A stretch of DNA of 64,000 bases, taken from Bacteroidales bacterium (GTDB lineage Bacteria > Bacteroidota > Bacteroidia > Bacteroidales > UBA932). Below the pieces are notes generated by a model. The model ran no database searches. It had not been told where the DNA came from and was given only the letters and a program-made list of their open reading frames with translations. A program made the position numbers and the translations under genes. The stretch covers positions 19,946 to 83,945 of the forward strand of contig JALCST010000011.1 in NCBI GenBank assembly GCA_022653675.1, given 5' to 3'. Shown here in pieces: positions 34,514 through 42,964 of this stretch. Within the stretch, counting starts at the first letter, position 1; each line of letters starts with the position of its first letter.

Positions 34514-37444
34514 ATGAAAAAGTATTTGATTATCCTCATGCTGTTCGTGACATGTAACCTTAGTGCACAAGTCTCGATCAAGGGAACGGTTACTTCTGCA
34601 ACTGACAAGGAACCGATTCCCGGAGCAAGCGTAGTAATCAAGGGGACCACTATAGGAACCACCACCGACATTGACGGTAGATATTCCATCAAAGCCCCTG
34701 ATGCACAATCCATACTCGTATTTTCATGCATCGGTTACGAAGATGTCCTGATTCCTGCTGACGGAAAGGAACTGATAAACGTGGCGATGAACGAGAAGAT
34801 GGAGAAATTGGATGACGTAGTGGTCATGGGTTACAGCAACAAAACGAAAAACGAAATCACGAGTGCGGTATCCGTGATCTCTTCCGACAAGCTTGTCGAT
34901 GTTACTTCCCAAAACATAGAAAGCATGCTGCAAGGCAAGGTGGCCGGTGTATCGGTAGTCAATTCCAGCGGACAGCCTGGCAGCGAACCTCTCGTTCGCA
35001 TACGTGGGATTTCGTCCATGAATGCCCCTCAGGGACCTTTGTATGTGGTTGATGGCATCATAGGAGGATCCTATGATCCTAACGACATAGAAACATTGAC
35101 GGTCCTGAAAGACGCCGGATCTACCGGCATGTATGGCGCGCAGGCTAACGGCGGCGTTATAGTGATAACGACCAAGAGTGCTAAAAGCAAGAAGATGACT
35201 TTCAATTTCAAAGCCAATGTCGGCTTCACGCGCCCAGATTTCGACCGTCAGAAAAGGATGAATTCGGCTGAGCTTTACAACTATTACCGCGAATATTTCC
35301 GCGATCCGGAGACATATATGGTGGACGATGTGGCATTCAACAATGCCATTCCAAAGTCCGTGCTCAACACCGATACGGACTGGAGGGGACTCGCTTTCAG
35401 GACGGGTACCGTCCAACAGTATTACTTTTCCCTTATGGGCAAATCCGACAGGAATTCCTATTACGACAGCATATCGTATTTCGACGAGGACGGAACCATG
35501 AGAAATACGGGTTACAAGCAGGTAAACGTACGTTCTAACAATACTTTCAATCTCACAGACTGGCTCAAGATAACGAGCAACATCGACATTCACGGAAGTA
35601 CCAGCAGTTCGATGGACAGCAACCTGCTTTATTATCTCGACGAAGCCCTTCCTTGGGACAGCCCTTATGACGAAAACGGCGATCTCCGCAAATTCTCAGA
35701 GTCTACCGGAATATGGATGAGGGACAAAGTGAATCCGCTCCTCGCTTTCGAGGACAACCAACTCGTGAACAACGTTAAGTCCATAGGACTCGATTATGAT
35801 TTTTCCGTCGATGTCAAGATTACCCCATGGCTCTCGTTCAATTCTCAGAACAGGGTTTCCGGTTCGACCGATAAAACTCATTATCATCGTACTACAAATG
35901 TTGAAACTATGGAGTCCGGAGATTTCATACAGGAGTCGCAGACCTTCGTAGTCAGCGGCATAACGACCGATATGTTCAAGGCCAAGTACAACTTCGGTAA
36001 ACATACTGTCAGCGGACTTTTTGGCTATGAGGCGCAGAGGGAATATGGGGAAGAGATGTCCGCTTCCGGCAAGGGCCTGCCTTACGGTCTTTACGTACTC
36101 GACGTGGCCAGCAACACTTATGTCGTCGGAGGATCGAATTATACCAACGGCATGCAGTCTCTGATTTCGCAGGTGAATTACGATTATGGAAACAAGTATT
36201 TCGTTACCGCTTCGTTCCGTGTCGACCAGTCGTCTACTTTCGACAAGGCCAACCGTACGGCAATGTTCCCATCCATATCCGGAAGCTGGGTGGTAGGCAA
36301 TGAGCCGTTCATGGCAGGCAACGATTTGATAAAGGGACTTAAGCTCCGTGCCAGCTGGGGCAAGACCGGAATGAAGGACATAGGGGCTTCGAAATATCTT
36401 GAGAAATTCGCATACAGCACCCAATATGACGATAATACTTCGGCCGTTCCGACACAGATGTCCAATCCGAATCTGAAATGGGAGCAGACGACGCAGTTCA
36501 ACGTCGGAACCAGCTTTTCATTGGCCGACAGGTTGGACATAGACCTCAACTTCTATCGGAATATCACCAACAACCTACTGGTATATCGCGATCTGCCGCC
36601 TTCGGGAGGATTCGACAAGCAATGGCAGAACTTCGGCTCGGTACTGAATACCGGCTTCGAGACCTCATTGGGAGCCCATATACTTAAGGATGGAAAGTTG
36701 AAATGGAATGCCGATTTCTCGATTTCATATAATTACAACAGGCTCTTCGGATTCGGCGATACTGTAATTTATACATCGCATTACGGGGTGATGCAGGTTT
36801 ATAAGGAGGGATGTTCCCTTTATACCTGGTACGTCAAGGATTATGCAGGTATAGATCCGGAAACCGGGCGCAGGCAGTTCATAGACGAAAACGGCGACAA
36901 GACCTTCGATTATGCTTCCGCCCGCTATGTCGAGGCCGGTTCCCCGCTTATTCCGTGGGAAGGTGGGATCAGCACTGACATTTCGTACGGTAATTGGAAA
37001 TTGTGTGCTACGGGCAACTTCGTATGGGGCGATGTCCTGTATGGGCGCCAACGTGCGAGCGATCTCGCCATTTTCGTCGAGAATTCGCTTGAACCGTCGA
37101 GTGAAGACGTGATTTGGAAACAACCGGGCGATATCGCCACCATTGGGCTCCCGGCATATGCGTCTTCGCAGATTTACGATACTGGCATGCTCGTGCGCGG
37201 AGACTATTTCAAGGTACGCAACATAACCCTTTCCTATACTTTCGACAAGTTTCTCCATAGCGACAACAAACTGACTCTCGCTCTTTCATGCGACAACCTT
37301 TGCACCTTTACGAATGTTTGGGGAGCCGATCCGGAAGTGAATATGAGCATCGATTCGGACTTGCTGCCAGGCGAGATATCAACTTGGGAGAACAGGTATC
37401 CAAACAACAAGCAGTATGTGTTCCAGGTCAATCTAACTTTTTAA
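34514..37444 (+). CDS. SusC/RagA-type TonB-dependent transporter
   Basis: A 976-residue outer-membrane transporter. The ORF-track start at 34508 is a GTG; the ATG at 34514 gives the leader MKKYLIILMLFVTCNLSAQ. Next come a carboxypeptidase-regulatory-like domain (VSIKGTVTSATDKEPIPGASV), a TonB-box-like KLDDVVVMGYSNKTKNEIT, a plug domain (VRIRGISSMNAPQGPLYVVDG) and a beta-barrel ending YVFQVNLTF. It should import the glycan released or handled by GH36 with its SusD partner 13 bases downstream. It differs clearly in sequence from the starch SusC. Confidence 0.93.
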   Translation: MKKYLIILMLFVTCNLSAQVSIKGTVTSATDKEPIPGASVVIKGTTIGTTTDIDGRYSIKAPDAQSILVFSCIGYEDVLIPADGKELINVAMNEKMEKLDDVVVMGYSNKTKNEITSAVSVISSDKLVDVTSQNIESMLQGKVAGVSVVNSSGQPGSEPLVRIRGISSMNAPQGPLYVVDGIIGGSYDPNDIETLTVLKDAGSTGMYGAQANGGVIVITTKSAKSKKMTFNFKANVGFTRPDFDRQKRMNSAELYNYYREYFRDPETYMVDDVAFNNAIPKSVLNTDTDWRGLAFRTGTVQQYYFSLMGKSDRNSYYDSISYFDEDGTMRNTGYKQVNVRSNNTFNLTDWLKITSNIDIHGSTSSSMDSNLLYYLDEALPWDSPYDENGDLRKFSESTGIWMRDKVNPLLAFEDNQLVNNVKSIGLDYDFSVDVKITPWLSFNSQNRVSGSTDKTHYHRTTNVETMESGDFIQESQTFVVSGITTDMFKAKYNFGKHTVSGLFGYEAQREYGEEMSASGKGLPYGLYVLDVASNTYVVGGSNYTNGMQSLISQVNYDYGNKYFVTASFRVDQSSTFDKANRTAMFPSISGSWVVGNEPFMAGNDLIKGLKLRASWGKTGMKDIGASKYLEKFAYSTQYDDNTSAVPTQMSNPNLKWEQTTQFNVGTSFSLADRLDIDLNFYRNITNNLLVYRDLPPSGGFDKQWQNFGSVLNTGFETSLGAHILKDGKLKWNADFSISYNYNRLFGFGDTVIYTSHYGVMQVYKEGCSLYTWYVKDYAGIDPETGRRQFIDENGDKTFDYASARYVEAGSPLIPWEGGISTDISYGNWKLCATGNFVWGDVLYGRQRASDLAIFVENSLEPSSEDVIWKQPGDIATIGLPAYASSQIYDTGMLVRGDYFKVRNITLSYTFDKFLHSDNKLTLALSCDNLCTFTNVWGADPEVNMSIDSDLLPGEISTWENRYPNNKQYVFQVNLTF

Positions 37445-37457
37445 CGGGCAACGATAT

Positions 37458-39023
37458 ATGAAAAAGATAAACTGTATACTTTCATTTCTCATTCTTGCTG
37501 CCGGCCTGCTCTCCTTCACCGGCTGCAATCTGGACATAGCACCTTCGAATTCCCTTACGGGGGACCAGATGAGCGAGTCCCCAACTGGTTTGGAGGATAT
37601 AATAAACGGCTGTTATACCATTTTCAAGGATTATCAGGAAGACCAGGAAAGCAACGACTGGTACCTCCGCCAATATTACCAGATGTCCGATTTCTCCTCT
37701 GACGACGTTACGTACGGACACGAAACGGAAGACAATCTCAACATGATTTTCCGTTATCCTGAGCGCACGCCGGCTTTGGATAACATAACGACTTTCTGGA
37801 TAAACAGCTATAAATTGATATATGCGGCCAATGTGGCTTTGAATGTCGCTGACCGGGCCGAGGAAAAGACGGACCTCGTCAAGCATATCGAAGGCGAAGC
37901 CCTTTTCCTGAAAGCGTTCGCCATGCATAACCTGGTACGCCTTTATGCCAAGCCTTACACTCAGGCTGACGTCGATACGGATCCGGGCATAATAATCCGC
38001 GAATCCATGACCGATACCGACAACAAGGGACGTGCTTCCCTCAAGGATACTTACGATTATATCGTAAACTGTTTGCTAGAGGCCGAAACGGACATGGAAG
38101 ACATAGACGTTTCGGAACGGGACAGCAAGGGATTCGCATCTATCGGAGCTGTCAGGGCTCTCCTTTCGCGCGTCTACCTTTATATGGGTGAATGGGACAA
38201 ATCGATAGAATATTCCACCAAGGTCATTGACAGCGGGGATTATACGCTTGAAACAACGGACGACATACCGGATTACATAACGGATACGAAGGATGCTTCC
38301 GAAACCATATGGTGCATAATAATGAATCAGACAGACGATAAGCAGGAGGGTTCCATAGCATCCATGATAATGACCGAAGGCGACGGCTGCTGGGGCGAAG
38401 AGGGCTATTCTCCGTCGATACTTTCCGATATGGGAATCGGAACGGATATGGAGAAGGTCGACGTACGTTTCAGATTCGTCCAGGATCCTGTGATAAAGAA
38501 CGGGCTTACGCTTTATCCATGCTCTAAGTTCAGCGGCCAGGATGGGTCGAAGACAAGCTCTTCGCCTGTGATGTTCCGTTTGTCGGAGATGTATTTCAAC
38601 CGTGCGGAGGCTTATGCACACGAGGGGGACGAACCAGATGCTTTGGATGACATAAATACCGTCCGTGCCCAGAGAATAGATCCTTCCGCCATAGAAGGAT
38701 CGACGGTGGAAGACTTCCTTTACAAAACGTCCGACGTAAACAGTTCCACCACTATACTCGATCTGGTACTTAAGGAAAAAAGGATCGAATTCGCATTCGA
38801 GGCGCAACGCTTTTTCGACCTGAGACGTAACGGCATGGACATAATACGCAATTATTGGGGATTCCATATCCTTACGTATTCCGTAGGACAGGCGGTAAGC
38901 AAAGCTCCGGGCCTTGATGTTGACCAGGTGGTTACCAAGGCTTCCTATTCCCGCCTAGTATTTCCTATACCTTCGCAAGAGGTCAACAATAACCCTTCCT
39001 GTGTACAAAACGAAGGATATTAA
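37458..39023 (+). CDS. SusD/RagB-family glycan-binding lipoprotein
   Basis: A 521-residue surface lipoprotein with lipobox FTGC (Cys23) and the SusD helical fold: LEDIINGCYTIFKDYQ near the N-terminus, EGEALFLKAFAMHNLVRLYA, SEMYFNRAEAYAHEG and the closing LVLKEKRIEFAFEAQRFFDLRRNG with VFPIPSQEVNNNPS. It is the lid and binding partner of the SusC gene before it. The ligand is likely an alpha-Gal/GalNAc-containing glycan by operon context only. Confidence 0.93.
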   Translation: MKKINCILSFLILAAGLLSFTGCNLDIAPSNSLTGDQMSESPTGLEDIINGCYTIFKDYQEDQESNDWYLRQYYQMSDFSSDDVTYGHETEDNLNMIFRYPERTPALDNITTFWINSYKLIYAANVALNVADRAEEKTDLVKHIEGEALFLKAFAMHNLVRLYAKPYTQADVDTDPGIIIRESMTDTDNKGRASLKDTYDYIVNCLLEAETDMEDIDVSERDSKGFASIGAVRALLSRVYLYMGEWDKSIEYSTKVIDSGDYTLETTDDIPDYITDTKDASETIWCIIMNQTDDKQEGSIASMIMTEGDGCWGEEGYSPSILSDMGIGTDMEKVDVRFRFVQDPVIKNGLTLYPCSKFSGQDGSKTSSSPVMFRLSEMYFNRAEAYAHEGDEPDALDDINTVRAQRIDPSAIEGSTVEDFLYKTSDVNSSTTILDLVLKEKRIEFAFEAQRFFDLRRNGMDIIRNYWGFHILTYSVGQAVSKAPGLDVDQVVTKASYSRLVFPIPSQEVNNNPSCVQNEGY

Positions 39024-39029
39024 TTTAAA

Positions 39030-39935
39030 ATGCATACTGAGATGAATAACATATTTTCAAAAATCACCGCTGCGTTTTCCGTATTCATGCTTTTGGGCGC
39101 TGTTTCATGCATACACCAGGGAGATCTGAACCTCGATCCCGTACCTGATCTGGCCTTTTCATACGAAAGTGACGGATTGACCCTTACATTTACTTCGGAT
39201 ACGGAGGATGCATCCGACATAAGCTGGACTTCCAGCGACGGCGGTACGGGTACGGGCGACACGTTCGTCCATACCTTCGCATCCCCGGATACTTATTGGG
39301 TACAGATGAAAGGCGACTATAACGGCGAAGAACAAACGGTTTCCACCAAGGTTCTCGTTGCGAAAGCCGCCCTCGTAAGCATGAGCGACGGGACATGCGA
39401 TGATTGGGATAATGTCCAATACTCGGATTTCCAATTTACCGGGGAATCGGAAGGATCTCCTGTCATATGCGGCAAGTTCGACTACGATGCCAATTACATA
39501 TACCTTTATTTGGAGTTGGACAACACGGCGAAAGATAACGTTACCAATGACTCGGCCATCATATCGTTCAGTTGCGATGCTGATGACGATGCCACTACCG
39601 GATGCCCGGACGACGGAATCGGTGCCGATTACCTTATGGAAGGGTGCCTTACGACTTCCGAACCTTGTTATGATTTCTATACCGGCAGTACTGACGGCGA
39701 CTGGACCCATATCGACGACGCTACCATTCTCGACAATATAATGGTACTCGGACACGAAGAAACCACTCCTGAAAATGTCACCAAGTTCGAATGGGCATAC
39801 AGCCGAAAAACAATGGAAATAACATCCACTTCCTTCAAGTTCATCCTTTTGATTTACGACGGGGACTGGAATGATGCGGATGCGTTCTATTATAATGGTG
39901 ATAGTGCCATTTCCATCGCTATGGACAAGCAATAG
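39030..39935 (+). CDS. PKD-like surface lipoprotein of a glycan locus
   Basis: A 301-residue lipoprotein (GAVSC lipobox) encoded where glycan-locus binding proteins (SGBPs) are normally found, directly after susD. Start at 39030 or the in-frame ATG at 39042 (MNNIFSK). Residues ~30-110 resemble a PKD/Ig-like domain (LDPVPDLAFSYESDG, DTFVHTFASPDTYWV). The remaining ~190 residues, acidic and aromatic, contain a stretch (YIYLYLELDNTAKD) reminiscent of a beta-sandwich binding module, plus a cysteine-bearing loop. I do not recognise the second domain. Glycan binding is inferred. Confidence 0.7.
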   Translation: MHTEMNNIFSKITAAFSVFMLLGAVSCIHQGDLNLDPVPDLAFSYESDGLTLTFTSDTEDASDISWTSSDGGTGTGDTFVHTFASPDTYWVQMKGDYNGEEQTVSTKVLVAKAALVSMSDGTCDDWDNVQYSDFQFTGESEGSPVICGKFDYDANYIYLYLELDNTAKDNVTNDSAIISFSCDADDDATTGCPDDGIGADYLMEGCLTTSEPCYDFYTGSTDGDWTHIDDATILDNIMVLGHEETTPENVTKFEWAYSRKTMEITSTSFKFILLIYDGDWNDADAFYYNGDSAISIAMDKQ

Positions 39936-39950
39936 TCATAATTCGGATTA

Positions 39951-41519
39951 TTGATGGATAGACGCGATTTTATCCGGAAGGGGCTGGTGTCGGCAGTTTC
40001 GCTGGCAGTGGCCCCTTACATTTTGAAAGGGGAGACGGCTATTCCGTGGGTACCACAACACAATTGGGAAGGCTATGACTTCGGAAGCGGCCCCGGAGTA
40101 CCTGACAGATTGTATCAGGGGCCATTTCCACAATATAGTCCCGAGGATTTTTTCGGAGGAGAGGTGATTATGCAGACCACACCGGGGGAACAAATAATCA
40201 ACTGTTTCGGTATGGGGCTCACTTCTTATATATCCGGAGACCAAGGATGTCCGCACGTCGACGGTAAAAGTACGGAGGAGGTGATTGACGGCCTATTCCG
40301 TTTTCCCCTGGCGACCAAAGTATATATCCGTCCGACATGGAGACATATCCAAAAGAGAAAAGGAGTGCTTGAACCGGACGACTACTGGAGAATCACCTTC
40401 GAAAAAGCTTCAAAGTATGGCAAGAAGGTAGGTTTCAGAATAATGATGAACGATCCGGATATAATGGCCGATTCCCTTCCTGATTTCGTACTTGACAAAG
40501 TGCCGATGAAGAAACTCAGTGGACGCTGGGGAAGAAAGCCTGGGGACATGGTCAAGCTCAATCTCCAGCCGGATATGGGCAACCCTTATTTCATTGAATA
40601 TTTCGAAGACTTGCAACGTCTTCTTTCAGAACGACTCGATGGGGCGGCAGATGTGGAATATATGGACACCTGCATGTACGGGTTATGGGGGGAAGGCCAT
40701 ACTTGGCCTTACGAAGGCAATCCTTATCCTTCGAGGGAAATTGCTGAATCCGTTATGTTAAGGCTTTTCAACATACAGAAGAAATACTGGACCAAGATAC
40801 CTTTGCTTACCAATACCCAACCCGATTTCAGCCGTGTGGGCAACTCGGAAATAGTGGATCGCACGGTAAGGTCCTGCAACTGGCTTCGTACGGATACCAT
40901 ATTCATTGAGAACGAACAGATAGAAGCTCTTTCCAATCGTCCGGCATGGATTGCCGCCGCCTGTGAGTGTGCCCTTACCGATGGCAGCGAAGCTACCATG
41001 CGTTACGATAATTCCGGGATCCCTTATAACGAAGCTATAATTTCGCATGTCAAGGATGTTGGAGCGAATTATTTTTCCCTGTGGAACTGGCATGACATAA
41101 ATCCCGACCATTTATATGATTACTATAAAAAATATCCGGCAGGCCTTGATGACCTCGCTTCTTCCATAGGATACAGGGTGCGCCCGTCCTGGATATGGAA
41201 TTTCGAAAACGGGATGGACAAAGGGTTGATAATAGGAATGGCCAACGACGGGATAGCCTGTGTTCCGGGCATATTGCGCCTGACGCTTTATGATGCCGAC
41301 GGTTCTCTAAATGTAAGCGGATGTCTTGATCCCGGTTACCCTAAGACTTCCGGCATAAGGCAATGCCTGCTCCCTTTTCCTCCTGGCGTGTCATGGAGTC
41401 CAGGTCGCATGAGATTGAAAGCTGAATTGGAATACAAAGGTGTACGGTACCCGGTACCTTTTGCCTGTGCCCAGAAACTCAATTCCGACGGTTCGCTTAC
41501 CATCGACAAGAATTTGTAA
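39951..41519 (+). CDS. exported TIM-barrel-like putative glycosidase of unassigned family
   Basis: A 522-residue protein with a twin-arginine-like leader (DRRDFIRKGLVSAVSLAVAP). An in-frame ATG three bases downstream is also possible. The middle reads like a glycosidase barrel: KVYIRPTWRHIQKRKGVLEP and GKKVGFRIMMND, then EYMDTCMYGLWGEGHTW, a candidate acidic catalytic region similar to DUF4832-type proteins. The last ~120 residues look like a beta-sandwich. It closes the AgaS-GH36-SusCD operon. I cannot place it in a known GH family; a role in cleaving the same glycan is inference. Confidence 0.6.
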   Translation: MMDRRDFIRKGLVSAVSLAVAPYILKGETAIPWVPQHNWEGYDFGSGPGVPDRLYQGPFPQYSPEDFFGGEVIMQTTPGEQIINCFGMGLTSYISGDQGCPHVDGKSTEEVIDGLFRFPLATKVYIRPTWRHIQKRKGVLEPDDYWRITFEKASKYGKKVGFRIMMNDPDIMADSLPDFVLDKVPMKKLSGRWGRKPGDMVKLNLQPDMGNPYFIEYFEDLQRLLSERLDGAADVEYMDTCMYGLWGEGHTWPYEGNPYPSREIAESVMLRLFNIQKKYWTKIPLLTNTQPDFSRVGNSEIVDRTVRSCNWLRTDTIFIENEQIEALSNRPAWIAAACECALTDGSEATMRYDNSGIPYNEAIISHVKDVGANYFSLWNWHDINPDHLYDYYKKYPAGLDDLASSIGYRVRPSWIWNFENGMDKGLIIGMANDGIACVPGILRLTLYDADGSLNVSGCLDPGYPKTSGIRQCLLPFPPGVSWSPGRMRLKAELEYKGVRYPVPFACAQKLNSDGSLTIDKNL

Positions 41520-41555
41520 TCGTTGTGCTGCTACTGGTGCTGGTGCCAGTGCTTG

Positions 41556-41680
41556 CGGCCGGGTGTCGAACCTCCGGTTTGATTCCCACTTCGAGAGAAT
41601 CGGCCCTGGAGCCCATTCCGGGGCATGTGTGGGAACCGAAGCTCCGGTTGGGCCTCCCGGACTGTGAGGTGGAGGAGCGG
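41556..41680. repeat. dispersed intergenic element, intact copy 1
   Basis: This fills most of the 241-base gap before fprA. It has the core TGTCGAACCTCCGGTTTGAT, then GAATCGGCC, GTGTGGGAACCGAAGCTCCGG and TTGGG, in the same order and spacing as 61771-61868. The part AACCGAAGCTCCGGTT is an imperfect palindrome. Short ORFs across it (such as 41525-41764) are conserved only as a by-product. Confidence 0.65.
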
Positions 41681-41734
41681 TGTGGCAGTGACGTGGGGGA
41701 CAAATTCGGAGGCTCTTTGGTTATTCTCTTTTTG

Positions 41735-41742
41735 TATATTTG
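41735..41742 (+). promoter_or_regulatory. -7 box of the flavodiiron gene
   Basis: TATATTTG lies 18 bases before the ATG at 41761, with TTTG at 41716-41719 as a possible though closely spaced -33 element. Confidence 0.5.
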
Positions 41743-41760
41743 TAAATTAAATGATGATTT

Positions 41761-42939
41761 ATGAAAAAGATAGCTGAAGATGTTTTCTATGTGGGCGTCA
41801 ACGACAGGGTGAGCCCGCTGTTCGAAAATTACATACCGATTCCGGAAGGAGTGTCATACAACTCGTATTTGATCAAGGATGAGACGGTAGCGTTGGTCGA
41901 TACCGTCGAGGCCGGTTTCGCCCCGGAGTTCTTTTCGAAGCTGGACGACTGCCTCGGGGAGCGCAAGGTGGATTATCTCATAGTCGACCACGTCGAACCG
42001 GACCATTCGGGTTCGATAGTGCAATTGCTCATGAAGTATCCGAAGATGGTGGTCGTAGGGAACGCCAGGACGCTGTCTATGCTGGAGGGATTTTACGGGT
42101 ATCTGGAAAACACTTACGAGGTTAAGGAGGGCGATTATCTCAATCTCGGCAAGCATGTAGTCCGTTTTTACATGGCTCCCATGGTGCATTGGCCCGAGGT
42201 CATGTTCTCCTACGACGAAACTTCCGGAACGCTCTTCTCGGCCGATGCGTTCGGCTCCTTCGGCGCGTTGAACGGCGGGGTGACGGACACCGAGCTGGAC
42301 GTGTCCGGCCTGTATGGGGAAACGCGCCGCTACTACGCGTCCATAATAGGGAAATACGGCACCCAGGTGCGGTTGGCATTGAAAAAGGTCTCCCCTTTGA
42401 AAATCAACATGATCTGCTCGACGCACGGACCGGTGTGGAAAGAGGCGATCCCGAAAATCATGGAACTGTACGACGGATGGAGTTCGTACAATGCTTCGCG
42501 CGGTGCCGTGATAGCTTACGGCTCGATGTACGGGCATACGCGGGAGATGGCGGAAGAGGTGGCGAGAGGGCTGGTCGAAGCCGGCGTCAGGAGCGTATCG
42601 GTGTACGACGTATCGCATACCGACGTATCCTACATATTGTCAGACGTGTTCAGGTACCGTGCGCTTGTCGTGGGCGGGCCTACTTATATGAACGGGATGT
42701 ATCCCTATGTCGAGTCCCTGCTTGAGGCGGTCGCCCACAGGGGTATAAAGAATCACATATTCGGAGCGTTCGGAGAGTTTTCCTGGGGCGGGGTGGTAGG
42801 AAAGACGCTCAGGCAGTTTGCCGCCGACAACGGGATGGCACTCGTAGGGGAGCCGGTGGAATGCAAGCAGGGGCTTACTCCCGGTCTCAGGGAACAGTGC
42901 AGGATGCTCGGAAAAGCTGTGGCCGATGCATTGGCTTAG
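41761..42939 (+). CDS. FprA-family flavodiiron protein
   Basis: A 392-residue cytoplasmic A-type flavoprotein that reduces oxygen to water or nitric oxide to nitrous oxide, protecting anaerobes. The N-terminal metallo-beta-lactamase-like domain holds the di-iron motif DHVEPDHSG (HxExDH), a later MVHWPE and CSTHGPVW ligands. The C-terminal flavodoxin domain starts near residue 250 (AVIAYGSMYGHTREMAEEVA) with GGPTYMNGMYP and FGEFSWGG for FMN binding. No rubredoxin domain is fused. It has its own promoter and is followed by a GH3 gene after 25 bases. Confidence 0.93.
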   Translation: MKKIAEDVFYVGVNDRVSPLFENYIPIPEGVSYNSYLIKDETVALVDTVEAGFAPEFFSKLDDCLGERKVDYLIVDHVEPDHSGSIVQLLMKYPKMVVVGNARTLSMLEGFYGYLENTYEVKEGDYLNLGKHVVRFYMAPMVHWPEVMFSYDETSGTLFSADAFGSFGALNGGVTDTELDVSGLYGETRRYYASIIGKYGTQVRLALKKVSPLKINMICSTHGPVWKEAIPKIMELYDGWSSYNASRGAVIAYGSMYGHTREMAEEVARGLVEAGVRSVSVYDVSHTDVSYILSDVFRYRALVVGGPTYMNGMYPYVESLLEAVAHRGIKNHIFGAFGEFSWGGVVGKTLRQFAADNGMALVGEPVECKQGLTPGLREQCRMLGKAVADALA

Positions 42940-42964
42940 TGCAAATCATTAATACAAAGAATAT

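Noticed and set aside
41525-41764. 79-residue ORF before fprA
   Set aside because: It overlaps the dispersed element and the fprA promoter; similarity to the 61786 ORF follows from the shared DNA element.
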